64,000 bases of DNA from Natronosporangium sp035305625. Lineage in GTDB: Bacteria > Actinomycetota > Actinomycetes > Mycobacteriales > Micromonosporaceae. Every line of letters starts with the position of its first letter. The stretch's first letter is position 1. Shown piece after piece: positions 33,391-41,450 of this stretch. Position numbers and translations under genes: made by a program. The notes beneath the pieces are model-generated. The model was not told the origin of the DNA. It saw nothing but the letters and a program-made list of their open reading frames with translations, and did no database searches. The stretch lies in NCBI GenBank assembly GCA_963809545.1, contig CAWEKD010000005.1, positions 744,001-808,000 on the forward strand, written 5' to 3'.

Positions 33391-33913
33391 CGGAGTGTTC
33401 CTCCTTCCGCTCGAAGATGAGCGGATCGAGTGGGGTCCGCACCGGGTAGACGTCGCCCAGCAACTGAGAGCCGTGGATGGTCAACGTCACCGGGATCTCC
33501 GCCCGGCCGGCGGAGGCATCGATGGTGGCCGAGGCCGGGTCCAGCCGGCCGATTCGGATGCGCCGGGACCGGTCCGGTAGATAATCCGTGTCCACAGCGG
33601 TCAGCCAAAAGCTTTTGTCCTTGGCTACCACGTGTGGGTTGATGATTTTGACCGCGAGCATACCGTCATGTGCCTCGAACCAGACCTCTCCCTGGTACTG
33701 GAACTCGGCGCTGGTAAATGGGTCCTCCCCTTCGCCGGTGGGCGCCACCTGTGATCCCACGAATGGGAATACGAACTGTCCCGCTTCGGCCCGGGTCGGT
33801 GATTTCGGCTCAATGTTTCCGCCGGCTGTTTCCACGTACGTGCGGAAGCTCTCCTTCACGCCCCATTTCAGGGGATTGTGCAGAAGCGAGATGAGGAGTT
33901 CAGTATCACGCAC
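33374..33913 (-). CDS. HtaA-domain-like protein without signal peptide
   Basis: 179 residues from GTG 33913. The segments LKWGVKESFRTYVE (15-28), GQFVFPFVG and YQGEVWFEAHDGMLAVKIINPHVV-type strands resemble the HtaA domain, known from secreted, wall-anchored heme-binding proteins of corynebacteria. Here there is no signal peptide, membrane span or sorting motif, so the protein should be cytoplasmic. It is co-transcribed with the LysR gene (17-base overlap). A ligand-binding or heme-handling role for the neighbouring P450 is possible but unproven. Confidence 0.65.
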   Translation of the reverse strand: MRDTELLISLLHNPLKWGVKESFRTYVETAGGNIEPKSPTRAEAGQFVFPFVGSQVAPTGEGEDPFTSAEFQYQGEVWFEAHDGMLAVKIINPHVVAKDKSFWLTAVDTDYLPDRSRRIRIGRLDPASATIDASAGRAEIPVTLTIHGSQLLGDVYPVRTPLDPLIFERKEEHSGARPA

Positions 33914-34056
33914 TGTCGTCCCTTGTGTCAGATCCGGAAGAGCGGCGCTCGCTGGTCGGAGTCGGGTGGTAGCCGTCTACCTGCGAGGATGGCCGGGCTG
34001 GTGGGCGGTGTCAACCGCTGGATCCGGCGCCGCCGCCGTAGGCGGGTCGAGCAACT

Positions 34057-34098
34057 ATGCACGCGGTGCATGCTAATCGCTTCTGAGTCGCATTGGAC
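34057..34098 (+). promoter_or_regulatory. LysR-type operator and -35 element upstream of the SDR-P450 operon
   Basis: Perfect palindrome ATGCAC-GCG-GTGCAT (34057-34071) with T-N11-A spacing, then 17 bases, then CGCATTGGAC (34089-34098). It matches the element at 31288-31329 in 12 of 15 operator bases and in all of the second block. The 307-base region 33914-34220 holding it also serves the divergent HtaA/LysR operon; nothing else was recognised there. Confidence 0.7.
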
Positions 34099-34220
34099 TT
34101 ATGAGCCTGATTACGGCACAGTCCGTTACTACACCCCGTAACGATGGCGCTGGCTCGGGCTCATCCACCAGACGGAGCTCGATGCGCCGGTATATGGAAT
34201 CCACATCCAGAAGAGGGTTT

Positions 34221-35066
34221 ATGAGCACGCTCAAATGGGATGAGGCCGTCGTAGTCGTCACGGGTGGAGGCAGTGGAATAGGGCGGTCCATCGCGATTTC
34301 CACTGCGCGTCGCGGTGCCCGAGTCGTGGTGTCCGATATTGAAGAGGAATATGCTGCGAAGGTCGCGGAAGAAATCCGCGACAGCGGCGGAACAGCGATC
34401 GCGGTTCAGACCGACGTCGGCGACTACCAGTCGGTCGTCGCGCTGGCGGACCGCGCCTACCAGGAGTACGGCCGGGTCGACGTACTCTGCAACAACGCCG
34501 GTGTCACCATGCGCCCGTTCCGGGCGATCTGGGACGCCAGCCTCGCTGACTTCGAGTGGATGATGCGGATCAACTACTTCGGAGTCATCCACGGGCTGCT
34601 GGCGTTCCTGCCGCGGATGCGGGCCCAGCAGGGCCACAAGCACATCGTCAACACCTCCTCGTTCGCCACCCTGGACGAGGTACCCGGCCACGGCATGTAC
34701 ACCGCCTCCAAGGCCGCGGTCGACGGCATCTCGGACGTGCTCCGCGCCGAGTTGGCGGACCACGGGGATGACTTCGGAGTCACCATCCTGTACCCGGGCG
34801 CGGTCAAGACCCGCATCGCCACCAGCGAGCGGCTCCGGGCGGAGGCTGACCGCTCAGAGGTCCGACAGGTCAAGGCCTACCCGTACCCGTGGGAGCCGAA
34901 GCCGCACAACCAGCCGATCGAACCCGACTCGGTCGGCGAGATGGTGGTCCACGCCATCGAGCACAACCTGCCGTACTGCCTCACCCACCCGGCCCCGGTG
35001 GAGGGGCTGAAGGCGCGAGTGGACAACTGGACCCGCGGCTACGTACCGGCCTCCCCCTCATCCTGA
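34221..35066 (+). CDS. Short-chain dehydrogenase/reductase
   Basis: 281 residues from ATG 34221 (AGAAGAGGG upstream). Classical SDR: cofactor motif TGGGSGIG near 13, NNAG near 92, catalytic Ser in NTSS near 143 and YTASK near 158. An acidic SDIEEE after the second strand favours NAD over NADP. It is the first gene of the P450 operon, so it probably oxidises an alcohol substrate or a hydroxylated P450 product. Confidence 0.92.
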   Translation: MSTLKWDEAVVVVTGGGSGIGRSIAISTARRGARVVVSDIEEEYAAKVAEEIRDSGGTAIAVQTDVGDYQSVVALADRAYQEYGRVDVLCNNAGVTMRPFRAIWDASLADFEWMMRINYFGVIHGLLAFLPRMRAQQGHKHIVNTSSFATLDEVPGHGMYTASKAAVDGISDVLRAELADHGDDFGVTILYPGAVKTRIATSERLRAEADRSEVRQVKAYPYPWEPKPHNQPIEPDSVGEMVVHAIEHNLPYCLTHPAPVEGLKARVDNWTRGYVPASPSS

Positions 35067-35085
35067 CTGGTTCGCCGATTCCTTC

Positions 35086-35119
35086 CGCGATCACCGGGGC
35101 TCGCGGCTCGGTGATCGCG
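35086..35119 (+). terminator. 11-bp hairpin between SDR and P450 genes
   Basis: CGCGATCACCG (35086-35096) pairs perfectly with CGGTGATCGCG (35109-35119). It sits within the operon, so it may attenuate or protect mRNA ends instead of stopping transcription. Confidence 0.5.
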
Positions 35120-35156
35120 TCCCTACCCCCTCCTGGCCATCGAGGAGAGCATCCGA

Positions 35157-36419
35157 ATGATCGACTGGGACGACGTTGATGCGAAACTGACCGACCCCAC
35201 GTTCTTCGCGGGCCCTCACTTCCACGAGCTCTTCACGCTGCTGCGGAAGGAAGACCCGGTTCACCTGACCAAGGGCAACTACGCGCGGCCCTACTGGTCG
35301 GTCACCAAGTACGAGGACTGTCTCCGGCTGCTGGAGGAGCCGGAGCTGTTCAGTAGCTCCGCCGGCACCCACCTGCCCCCGGAAGGGCGCGACCTCACCG
35401 AAGAGGAGCGCTACAAGATGGGGTACGACGTCCAGCTGGTGGTCTCGGACCCGCCGGTGCACGCCGAGCGGCGGCGGCCGTTCAACAAGCACTTCAGCAT
35501 TCCGGCGGTGGCGAAGCTGCGCGGCGAGTGTGAGCGGATCGTCGACAAGATCATCGCTGACATCGCCCCACGGGGAGAGGCGGACCTCGTCGCGGACATC
35601 GCCGCGCTGCTCCCGGTGAACCTGTTCCTCACCATGATGGGCATCCCGCGGGAGGACTGGGACAAGGTCCGCAGCATCACCATCCGGATGCTCCACGCGC
35701 AGGACCCCGAGTTCCTGGGCGATGAGAACCCCACCGATGTCACGGTGAACGCGTTCGACGCGCTCTACCAGTACATCTACCAGCACACCATGAGCCGGCG
35801 CGGCAAGCCGACCGACGACTTCGCCAGCCTCATCGCGAACATGGAGTACAAGGGCAAGCTGATCGACGAGCGTGAGGCTGCCTGGATGGCGTTCTCCGTG
35901 GTCGCTGGCGGCCTGGAGACCACCCGGAACGCGGCGGCGATCGGGTTCATGGAGCTGATGGCGCGGCCCGATCAGGCCAAGTTGATCCGGGAGGGCGGCG
36001 ACGACGTCGCCAAGAGCGCGGTCGAGGAGATCATCCGCTGGGTCACCCCGTCGAAGAACCGGCTGCGGGTGGCCATGGACGATGTCGAACTCGGCGGCAA
36101 AAAGATCAAGAAGGGCGACTGGGTCGTCGGCTGGATCGTCTCCGCCAACCGGGACGAGGACGTCTTCGAAAACCCGCAGGAGTTCAACATCCTGCGGAGC
36201 CCGAACAAGCACCTTGGATTCGGTGACGGCGAGCACATCTGCCTCGGCCGGAACGTGGCCCGGTTGGAGCTGCGGATCCTGCTGCAGAAGGTCCTCCGCG
36301 CCTTCCCGGACCTGGAGCCGGCGGGTGAGGCCGAGTGGGTGGCCTCGGACAACACCACCGGGCTGAAGCGCCTGCCGGTCAAGTTCACCCCCCGCGACCC
36401 GCAGACTGTGGCGGCGTGA
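35157..36419 (+). CDS. Cytochrome P450
   Basis: 420 residues from ATG 35157 with a GAGGAGAG ribosome site. Soluble bacterial class I monooxygenase. Heme loop FGDGEHICLG with Cys362 as axial ligand. I-helix AGGLETTR at 250-257, where Glu-Thr-Thr takes the acid-alcohol position. ExxR is EEIIR at 290-294. It is followed by a transporter, a putidaredoxin-type ferredoxin and a reductase, so the complete electron chain is encoded together, as in camphor- or terpene-degrading operons. The substrate is unknown; the island suggests a catabolic role. Confidence 0.95.
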   Translation: MIDWDDVDAKLTDPTFFAGPHFHELFTLLRKEDPVHLTKGNYARPYWSVTKYEDCLRLLEEPELFSSSAGTHLPPEGRDLTEEERYKMGYDVQLVVSDPPVHAERRRPFNKHFSIPAVAKLRGECERIVDKIIADIAPRGEADLVADIAALLPVNLFLTMMGIPREDWDKVRSITIRMLHAQDPEFLGDENPTDVTVNAFDALYQYIYQHTMSRRGKPTDDFASLIANMEYKGKLIDEREAAWMAFSVVAGGLETTRNAAAIGFMELMARPDQAKLIREGGDDVAKSAVEEIIRWVTPSKNRLRVAMDDVELGGKKIKKGDWVVGWIVSANRDEDVFENPQEFNILRSPNKHLGFGDGEHICLGRNVARLELRILLQKVLRAFPDLEPAGEAEWVASDNTTGLKRLPVKFTPRDPQTVAA

Positions 36420-36441
36420 GAGGCACGGAGGAGGAAGAGGC

Positions 36442-37737
36442 ATGTCCCAATCCGCAGCCGTGAGCCCGGCCACGGGCGCACCCACCGAGCGGGAAGAGTG
36501 GCGAAGAGGGGGCCGAACCGCCCTCTTCGCCGCCCTCGGGTACGGCACCGGGCCGGTGCTGTTCCTGACCACCGCGTCGGTCTTCGTCAAGCCGGCCATG
36601 GAGGCGACCGGCTGGAGCACCACCCAGGTGCTGATCTCACCGATGCTGTCGGTGCTGTTCCAGCTCTTCGGCCCCCTGGTCGGGCGGCTGGCCGACCGGC
36701 GGGGGGTGAAGCTCACCCTCACCCTCGGGCTGATCCCGTACGTCGTGCTGCTGGTTCTGTTCGCGACCATGCCGCTGAACCTGGTCGTCTACTGGGGTCT
36801 CGGCATCCTGATGGGCTTCTTCGGGGCCTACGGGTTCGCGATCGCCTGGAACCGGGCAGTCGCGGTGTGGTTCGACAAGGGCGCCGGGAAGGCGTTCGGG
36901 GTGGTCGGCGCCGGCGGCGCGGCCGCACCGATCCTGGTGATCCCGCTGGTCACCTACGTCATCTACAACGCCGGGTGGCGCACGGGGTACTTCGTCCTGG
37001 CCGCGCTCACGCTGCTGATCTCGCTGCCGGCGGCGCTCTTCGGGCTCCGGACGCCCCCGTCGGAGACGGCGCAGTCGACCGCCAAGGCGCAGTCCGGCCG
37101 GAAGGGCAAGAACGCCACAGTGGCTCGGGCACTGAAGTCCGCCAGGTTCTGGATGCTCGGACTGTCCATGATGGTGGTTACCGGCGCGGCCAACGCCTTC
37201 CTGGCGAACATGCAGCCGATCCTGCTCGACGGTGGGCTGGAGGTGGCGGTGGCCACCAGCATCACCACTCTGTTCACCGCCGGGGTGATCGTGGGCCGGC
37301 TGGGTGCGGGCGCCCTGCTGGACCTGATCTCGCGGTACTGGGTGGCGATCGGGGTGTTCGTCCTGTCCGGCCTCGGGGCGTTGACGCTCGTCAACGTCTC
37401 GTTGTTCCCGGTGGCGGTGGTCGGGGCGGCCGCCCTGCTGGTGGCGTTCAGCCAGGGGGCGGAGGCGGACATCGTCGCCTACTTCATGCTGAAGGAGTAC
37501 GGCAAGGAGAACTTCGGCACCCTGTACGCCTGGTGCTTCCTGCTGGCGGGAGTGGGTTCCCTGATCATGCCGTACCTGTTCGGCGGGGTCCGGGACCTCA
37601 CCGGCAGCTACGCCGGAGCGGTGGTGGTCGGCTGCGGCTGCTACCTGCTCGGGGCGGTGTTCATCGTGGCGAACTGGGTGCTCGCCCGCCGTGAACAGGC
37701 CCGGGCGGCGGCGGTGGAGGTGGCCGCGACCGCCTGA
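36442..37737 (+). CDS. MFS transporter (oxalate/formate antiporter or monocarboxylate-like)
   Basis: 431 residues from ATG 36442 (GAGGAGGAAGAGG upstream). Twelve membrane spans are expected. GRLADRRGVK between spans 2 and 3 is the MFS signature loop, and WNRAVAVWFDKGAGKAFG between 4 and 5 resembles the OFA/monocarboxylate group (RxxxxWFxxxRGxAxG). It probably imports the carboxylate or related substrate of the pathway. Position inside the P450 operon supports that role. Confidence 0.85.
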   Translation: MSQSAAVSPATGAPTEREEWRRGGRTALFAALGYGTGPVLFLTTASVFVKPAMEATGWSTTQVLISPMLSVLFQLFGPLVGRLADRRGVKLTLTLGLIPYVVLLVLFATMPLNLVVYWGLGILMGFFGAYGFAIAWNRAVAVWFDKGAGKAFGVVGAGGAAAPILVIPLVTYVIYNAGWRTGYFVLAALTLLISLPAALFGLRTPPSETAQSTAKAQSGRKGKNATVARALKSARFWMLGLSMMVVTGAANAFLANMQPILLDGGLEVAVATSITTLFTAGVIVGRLGAGALLDLISRYWVAIGVFVLSGLGALTLVNVSLFPVAVVGAAALLVAFSQGAEADIVAYFMLKEYGKENFGTLYAWCFLLAGVGSLIMPYLFGGVRDLTGSYAGAVVVGCGCYLLGAVFIVANWVLARREQARAAAVEVAATA

Positions 37738-37773
37738 GTCCATCGCGTACCCGTACCCGTGCGACTGTCTACC

Positions 37774-37828
37774 CCGAGCCTGGCCGGGCCGGCGTCGGGG
37801 CGGCCGACGCCGGCCCGGCCAGGCTCGG
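37774..37828 (+). terminator. Perfect 25-bp hairpin between transporter and ferredoxin genes
   Basis: Arms 37774-37798 and 37804-37828 are exact complements with a 5-base loop, the strongest hairpin in the window. Since ferredoxin and reductase genes follow on the same strand, it may be a partial terminator or an mRNA stabiliser. The 71 bases after it could also hold a second promoter. Confidence 0.75.
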
Positions 37829-37899
37829 AGCTCTCCCCGCCGACGCGGTCCGGTCCGCGATGCGGGCAGCCGGCACAAGGAATTGAGGAGTGGAGATTC

Positions 37900-38226
37900 A
37901 TGCCTAAGATCACTTTCATCGACCCGGACGGTACCGAGCGTACTGTGGAGGCGGTCGAGGGCGTGTCGGTCATGCAGAACGCCGTCAACAACGACATTCC
38001 GGGAATCATCGCGGAGTGCGGCGGCGAGATGAACTGCGCGACCTGCCACGTGTACGTCGAGGACGAGTGGGCCTCGAAGCTGCCGGAGAAGAGCTGGGAC
38101 GAGAACGACATGCTCGACGTGGTCGACAACCCGCAGCCGAACAGCCGGCTGAGCTGCCAGCTCACGGTCACTCCGGAGCTGGACGGGTTGCGGGTGAAGG
38201 TCGCCGGGCAGACGTCGCTGCTGTAG
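37900..38226 (+). CDS. Putidaredoxin-type [2Fe-2S] ferredoxin
   Basis: 108 residues from ATG 37900 (GAGGAGTGGAG upstream). Cluster ligands are Cys40, Cys46, Cys49 and Cys86, spaced C-X5-C-X2-C-X36-C as in putidaredoxin and adrenodoxin. It carries single electrons from the reductase encoded next to the P450 at 35.2 kb. Length and motifs are normal for the family. Confidence 0.95.
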   Translation: MPKITFIDPDGTERTVEAVEGVSVMQNAVNNDIPGIIAECGGEMNCATCHVYVEDEWASKLPEKSWDENDMLDVVDNPQPNSRLSCQLTVTPELDGLRVKVAGQTSLL

Positions 38227-38268
38227 CGGCCGGGTCCGGTGCCCAGTTCCTGCGATGGTGATGCACTC

Positions 38269-39507
38269 ATGAGCCCTACCTACGATGTGGTGATCGTCGG
38301 TGCCGGGCATGGTGGCGTGAACCTCGCTACCCTCCTGGTCAAGGAGAACTACCCGGGCTCGATCGCCCTGCTCAGTGATGAGTCGGTCATCCCGTACGAG
38401 CGGCCGCCGCTGTCCAAGGGGTACCTGACGGGCGAACAGTCCTTCGAGGACATCGTGTTCCGGCCGGCGGAGTACTGGGAAAAATCCCCCGTGGAGCTGC
38501 GCCTGAACACCAGAGTGACCGAGGTGCGGCCAGACCGGCAGGTCGTGGTGACCGCTGATGGCGCGACCATCACCTACCGCCGGTTGGTGTGGGCGGCGGG
38601 TGGACGGGCCCGGCGCCTGCCGGTCGACGGCGCGGAACTGCTCGGGGTGCACAGCATTCGCCGACTCGGTGACCTGGCCACCCTCAAGGAGGAGCTGGCC
38701 GCAGCGAAGCGGGCGGTCATCATCGGCGGTGGCTACATCGGACTGGAGACGGCCGCGGCGTTCCGGGCGCAGGGGATCGACGTCACCGTCGTGGAGGTGC
38801 AGGACCGCCTGCTGGCCCGGGTCACCTCACCGGAGGTGTCCCAGTTCTTCCTGGAGCGCCACCGGGCCGCGGGAGTAACGGTCCGCCTCGGCGTGGGGGT
38901 GCAGGGGCTGCGGGGCGAAGGCGGTCGGGTGCGCGCGGTCGTACTCGCCAACGGTGAGGAGCTGCCAGCAGACCTGGTGGTGGTGGGGATCGGCTTGGTC
39001 CCCAACACCGAGGTACTGGCGGCGGCGGGAGCGACCGTCAGCAACGGGATCGAGGTAGATGAGTACTGCCGCACCAGTCTGCCGAACGTGTCCGCGCTAG
39101 GGGACTGCGCCAACCACGTCAACGAGTTCGCCGGTGGGGCTCGGGTGCGGCTGGAGTCGGTGCAGAACGCAACCGATCAAGCCCGTACCGTCGCGCTCGA
39201 CCTGTTGGGTGCGCCAGCGCCGTACCGGGCGACGCCGTGGTTCTGGTCCAACCAGTACGACATCAAGTTGAAGACCGCCGGGATCGTCGCGGGGTACGAC
39301 CACGCCGTGGTCCGCGGCGAGCCGGCCCAGGGACGGTTCTCCGTCGTCTACCTCGCCGATTCCCGGGTTGTCGCCCTGGACAGCGTCAACACCCCCGCAG
39401 ATTTCATGGTCGGCCGGAAGCTGGTCCAGCAGCGGCGAAAGGTCGATCCGGAGATGGTCGCGGACCCCCGTCGCCCACTCAAGCAGCTGCTCGCTGCGGA
39501 AGGGTGA
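38269..39507 (+). CDS. FAD-dependent ferredoxin reductase (putidaredoxin-reductase type)
   Basis: 412 residues from ATG 38269, matching the family N-terminus. FAD motif VIVGAGHGG near 7-15, second NAD motif IIGGGYIGLE near 150, and a conserved SALGDCANH near 278 for flavin. Oxidises NADH and passes electrons to the [2Fe-2S] ferredoxin, completing the P450 chain. It is the last gene of the operon and is followed by a bidirectional terminator. Confidence 0.93.
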   Translation: MSPTYDVVIVGAGHGGVNLATLLVKENYPGSIALLSDESVIPYERPPLSKGYLTGEQSFEDIVFRPAEYWEKSPVELRLNTRVTEVRPDRQVVVTADGATITYRRLVWAAGGRARRLPVDGAELLGVHSIRRLGDLATLKEELAAAKRAVIIGGGYIGLETAAAFRAQGIDVTVVEVQDRLLARVTSPEVSQFFLERHRAAGVTVRLGVGVQGLRGEGGRVRAVVLANGEELPADLVVVGIGLVPNTEVLAAAGATVSNGIEVDEYCRTSLPNVSALGDCANHVNEFAGGARVRLESVQNATDQARTVALDLLGAPAPYRATPWFWSNQYDIKLKTAGIVAGYDHAVVRGEPAQGRFSVVYLADSRVVALDSVNTPADFMVGRKLVQQRRKVDPEMVADPRRPLKQLLAAEG

Positions 39508-39527
39508 GCGAACAGCGACCAACACAC

Positions 39528-39556
39528 CTCGGCCCCGGCGAGTCGCCGGGGCCGAG
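39528..39556. terminator. Bidirectional terminator after the P450 operon
   Basis: CTCGGCCCCGGC (39528-39539) pairs perfectly with GCCGGGGCCGAG (39545-39556) around GAGTC. It lies between convergent genes. Confidence 0.8.
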
Positions 39557-39588
39557 CGCTTCTCAGGTGCGGTCAGGGGCAGCGGCTC

Positions 39589-40884
39589 TTAGGACTCGTC
39601 CGCCGTCTCATCCGCCGCCTCGTCCGGCTCGTCGTCGCCGGGCGCCTCGTCGGCTGCTCCGGCCGGCGCCAAGCAGTAGACCGTCGCCGGTGGCCCGGGC
39701 ACCTGGACGGTGGGCTGGGCCTGGTCCGGGCATTCGTCCCGACTACTGACCGAGGCCACGATCTCGTAGGCGCCGGGGGTGGCGCAGTCGACGCGTTCCA
39801 CGCCGTCTCCGTCCCGGACCACGCACTCCCCGATGCTGAGGTCGGTATCCGGCTTGCTCAGCACCTGCGCCAGGTACGGGATGCTCAGCGCGGCCAGCAC
39901 CAGCAGCGCGGCTCCGAGGAGCGCGGCGACCACGATCAGCCCGGTGGGCGGGCCGGAGCGCTCTGGCGCCGGCTCCGGCGCTGCCGCCGCCGGTGGGGAA
40001 GGCTCCGGGGCGGTCTCCGCCGGCGGTTCCGGGGCGGCACGGTGCACGTCGTACCCGTTGACGCTGGGCGCCGGCCGGTCCGGGTCGTGGGCGTCGGGCA
40101 GGCCGAGCCCCGGCCGGTTCGGGTCGGCCCACTCCGGCGGTGGCGGAGGGGTGGGGGGTGGCTGGTCGGCCAGGGGCGGGAGGTCCGGTGCACCGGCCGG
40201 TTCCGGATGCCATGGGTCCTGGTAGCCCTCCGGAGGACCTGATTCGTACGGGTCCGGCTCCGGCTGCCGGGGCCGGGGCGGGAACGGAGGGCTGGCGGGC
40301 GGGAATCCGGGAGCGCCGCCGCCATCCGGCAACGGGGTCTGCCCCGGAGTCCGGGTCGGCAGCGGAGTGCCCCCGGGGGAGCGGGTCGGCAGCGGCGGGC
40401 TGACCGGCTGAGGCGGCCCCGCCGCGGTTTGGTAGACCCGCGGCTGCGGCGTGAACTGCGGGGGGATGCCGTCGGTGGGAGCGGCGCGGTTGGCGGGGGG
40501 GACCGCCGCGGTCCGCCGTACCGGTCCACTCGGTTCGCCGCCGTACTCCGGCGCCGCGGAAGCTCCCGGTCCGGTGGGGGAAGGCATGGGCGAGGGTGGA
40601 GGGAACGGGGACGGAGAAGGCGGTCCGGCAGCAGCGGCGGGCGCCGACATCTCCGGCGCCGGGGGTGCGGCCGGTGCGGGCACCTCGGGTGCCGGGGGTG
40701 CGGCTGGAGCCGGAATCTCGGGTGCCGGAGGTGCGGCCGACCCGGAGAACGCCCCCGCGGTCGGCTCCTCCGTGGGCGGATAGCCGTAGGGCGCGGGCGG
40801 GGGTGGCTGCTCGTACTCGAACAAGCTGCCCGGCGGGTACGGGCCGCTGGTCGGCTGCTGGTCCGGATGACCCTCGGACGTCAT
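39589..40884 (-). CDS. Proline-rich single-span membrane protein
   Basis: 431 residues from ATG 40884. A long cytoplasmic Pro/Ala-rich region (1-330) includes a degenerate tandem repeat of about ten residues (PAPAAPPAPE) near 50-80. One membrane span lies at about 335-357. An external domain of about 75 residues follows, with three Cys (GECVV, VDCATPGAYEIV, DECPD) plus one near YCLAP, likely two disulfides. The external part resembles LppU/SCO3897-type actinobacterial domains; function unknown. It ends in an acidic tail. Confidence 0.8.
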   Translation of the reverse strand: MTSEGHPDQQPTSGPYPPGSLFEYEQPPPPAPYGYPPTEEPTAGAFSGSAAPPAPEIPAPAAPPAPEVPAPAAPPAPEMSAPAAAAGPPSPSPFPPPSPMPSPTGPGASAAPEYGGEPSGPVRRTAAVPPANRAAPTDGIPPQFTPQPRVYQTAAGPPQPVSPPLPTRSPGGTPLPTRTPGQTPLPDGGGAPGFPPASPPFPPRPRQPEPDPYESGPPEGYQDPWHPEPAGAPDLPPLADQPPPTPPPPPEWADPNRPGLGLPDAHDPDRPAPSVNGYDVHRAAPEPPAETAPEPSPPAAAAPEPAPERSGPPTGLIVVAALLGAALLVLAALSIPYLAQVLSKPDTDLSIGECVVRDGDGVERVDCATPGAYEIVASVSSRDECPDQAQPTVQVPGPPATVYCLAPAGAADEAPGDDEPDEAADETADES

Positions 40885-40980
40885 GCGCGCCTCCCTGATA
40901 GCGACAACAGCCAAACCGTACCGGTCCGGTACTGGCCGCGGAATCCCGGGCAGGGGACAGTGGGATGTCACCTAAAACGC

Positions 40981-41013
40981 CTCGGCCCGCCCAGTTCGTC
41001 TGGGCGGGCCGAG
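40981..41013 (-). terminator. Terminator after the 43-aa gene
   Basis: CTCGGCCCGCCCAG (40981-40994) pairs perfectly with CTGGGCGGGCCGAG (41000-41013), 24 bases past the minus-strand stop at 41038. Confidence 0.75.
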
Positions 41014-41037
41014 TGGTGAATGCGGTCCTTAGTCGCG

Positions 41038-41169
41038 TCAGCGGCCGATGCTGGCGAGCATCTCCGCGCGGACCGCCTTGGACGTAGTGGTGCTCATCGC
41101 GCGGCGCAGCGCCTGAGCCTGGCGCGCGGCCTCGCGGTGAGCGCGATGCCGATTGCGCACCGTGAACAT
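41038..41169 (-). CDS. 43-residue conserved-looking basic protein
   Basis: Short gene from ATG 41169 to TGA 41038-41040, with GAGGGGGAAG upstream and a strong terminator downstream. It encodes MFTVRNRHRAHREAARQAQ then LRRAMSTTTSKAVRAEMLASIGR: a basic helix followed by a Ser/Thr turn and a second helix. The self-contained gene architecture and biased helical composition support a real gene. Function unknown; nucleic-acid or ribosome binding is plausible. Confidence 0.65.
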   Translation of the reverse strand: MFTVRNRHRAHREAARQAQALRRAMSTTTSKAVRAEMLASIGR

Positions 41170-41243
41170 CCGTCTTCCCCCTCTGAGCATCCGTGTCATT
41201 TCTGCTTCGATTACACCACTTCTGGCCCGGGAATGCCAGTGAT

Positions 41244-41286
41244 TATTAGGTGATCTCCGACACTGACTAATGAATATTAGGTGATC
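41244..41286. repeat. Pair of 12-bp direct repeats upstream of the 43-aa gene
   Basis: TATTAGGTGATC occurs at 41244-41255 and again at 41275-41286, 31 bases apart (about three helical turns). A shorter GGTGATC follows at 41318-41324. This AT-rich stretch lies between the small gene's promoter region and the dehydrogenase operon terminator and could be a regulator-binding site. Confidence 0.55.
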
Positions 41287-41393
41287 GGCGTCTCATTCCG
41301 AGGGTTCCTCAGCCCCTGGTGATCACAGTGTTGGCGGGGCCGCGCCGAAGTTGCTCACCCTACGCCGGTTCACCCCGGATGACCCCTGAATAA

Positions 41394-41432
41394 GTTGAGG
41401 CCCCAGACCGGAAACCGGTCTGGGGCCTCAAC
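41394..41432 (-). terminator. Terminator of the branched-chain dehydrogenase operon
   Basis: An 18-bp perfect stem (41394-41411 with 41415-41432) and a 3-base loop lie 19 bases past the E2 stop. On the minus strand it is followed by TTATTC. Confidence 0.85.
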
Positions 41433-41450
41433 GACAGCGGCCGGTGGTGA

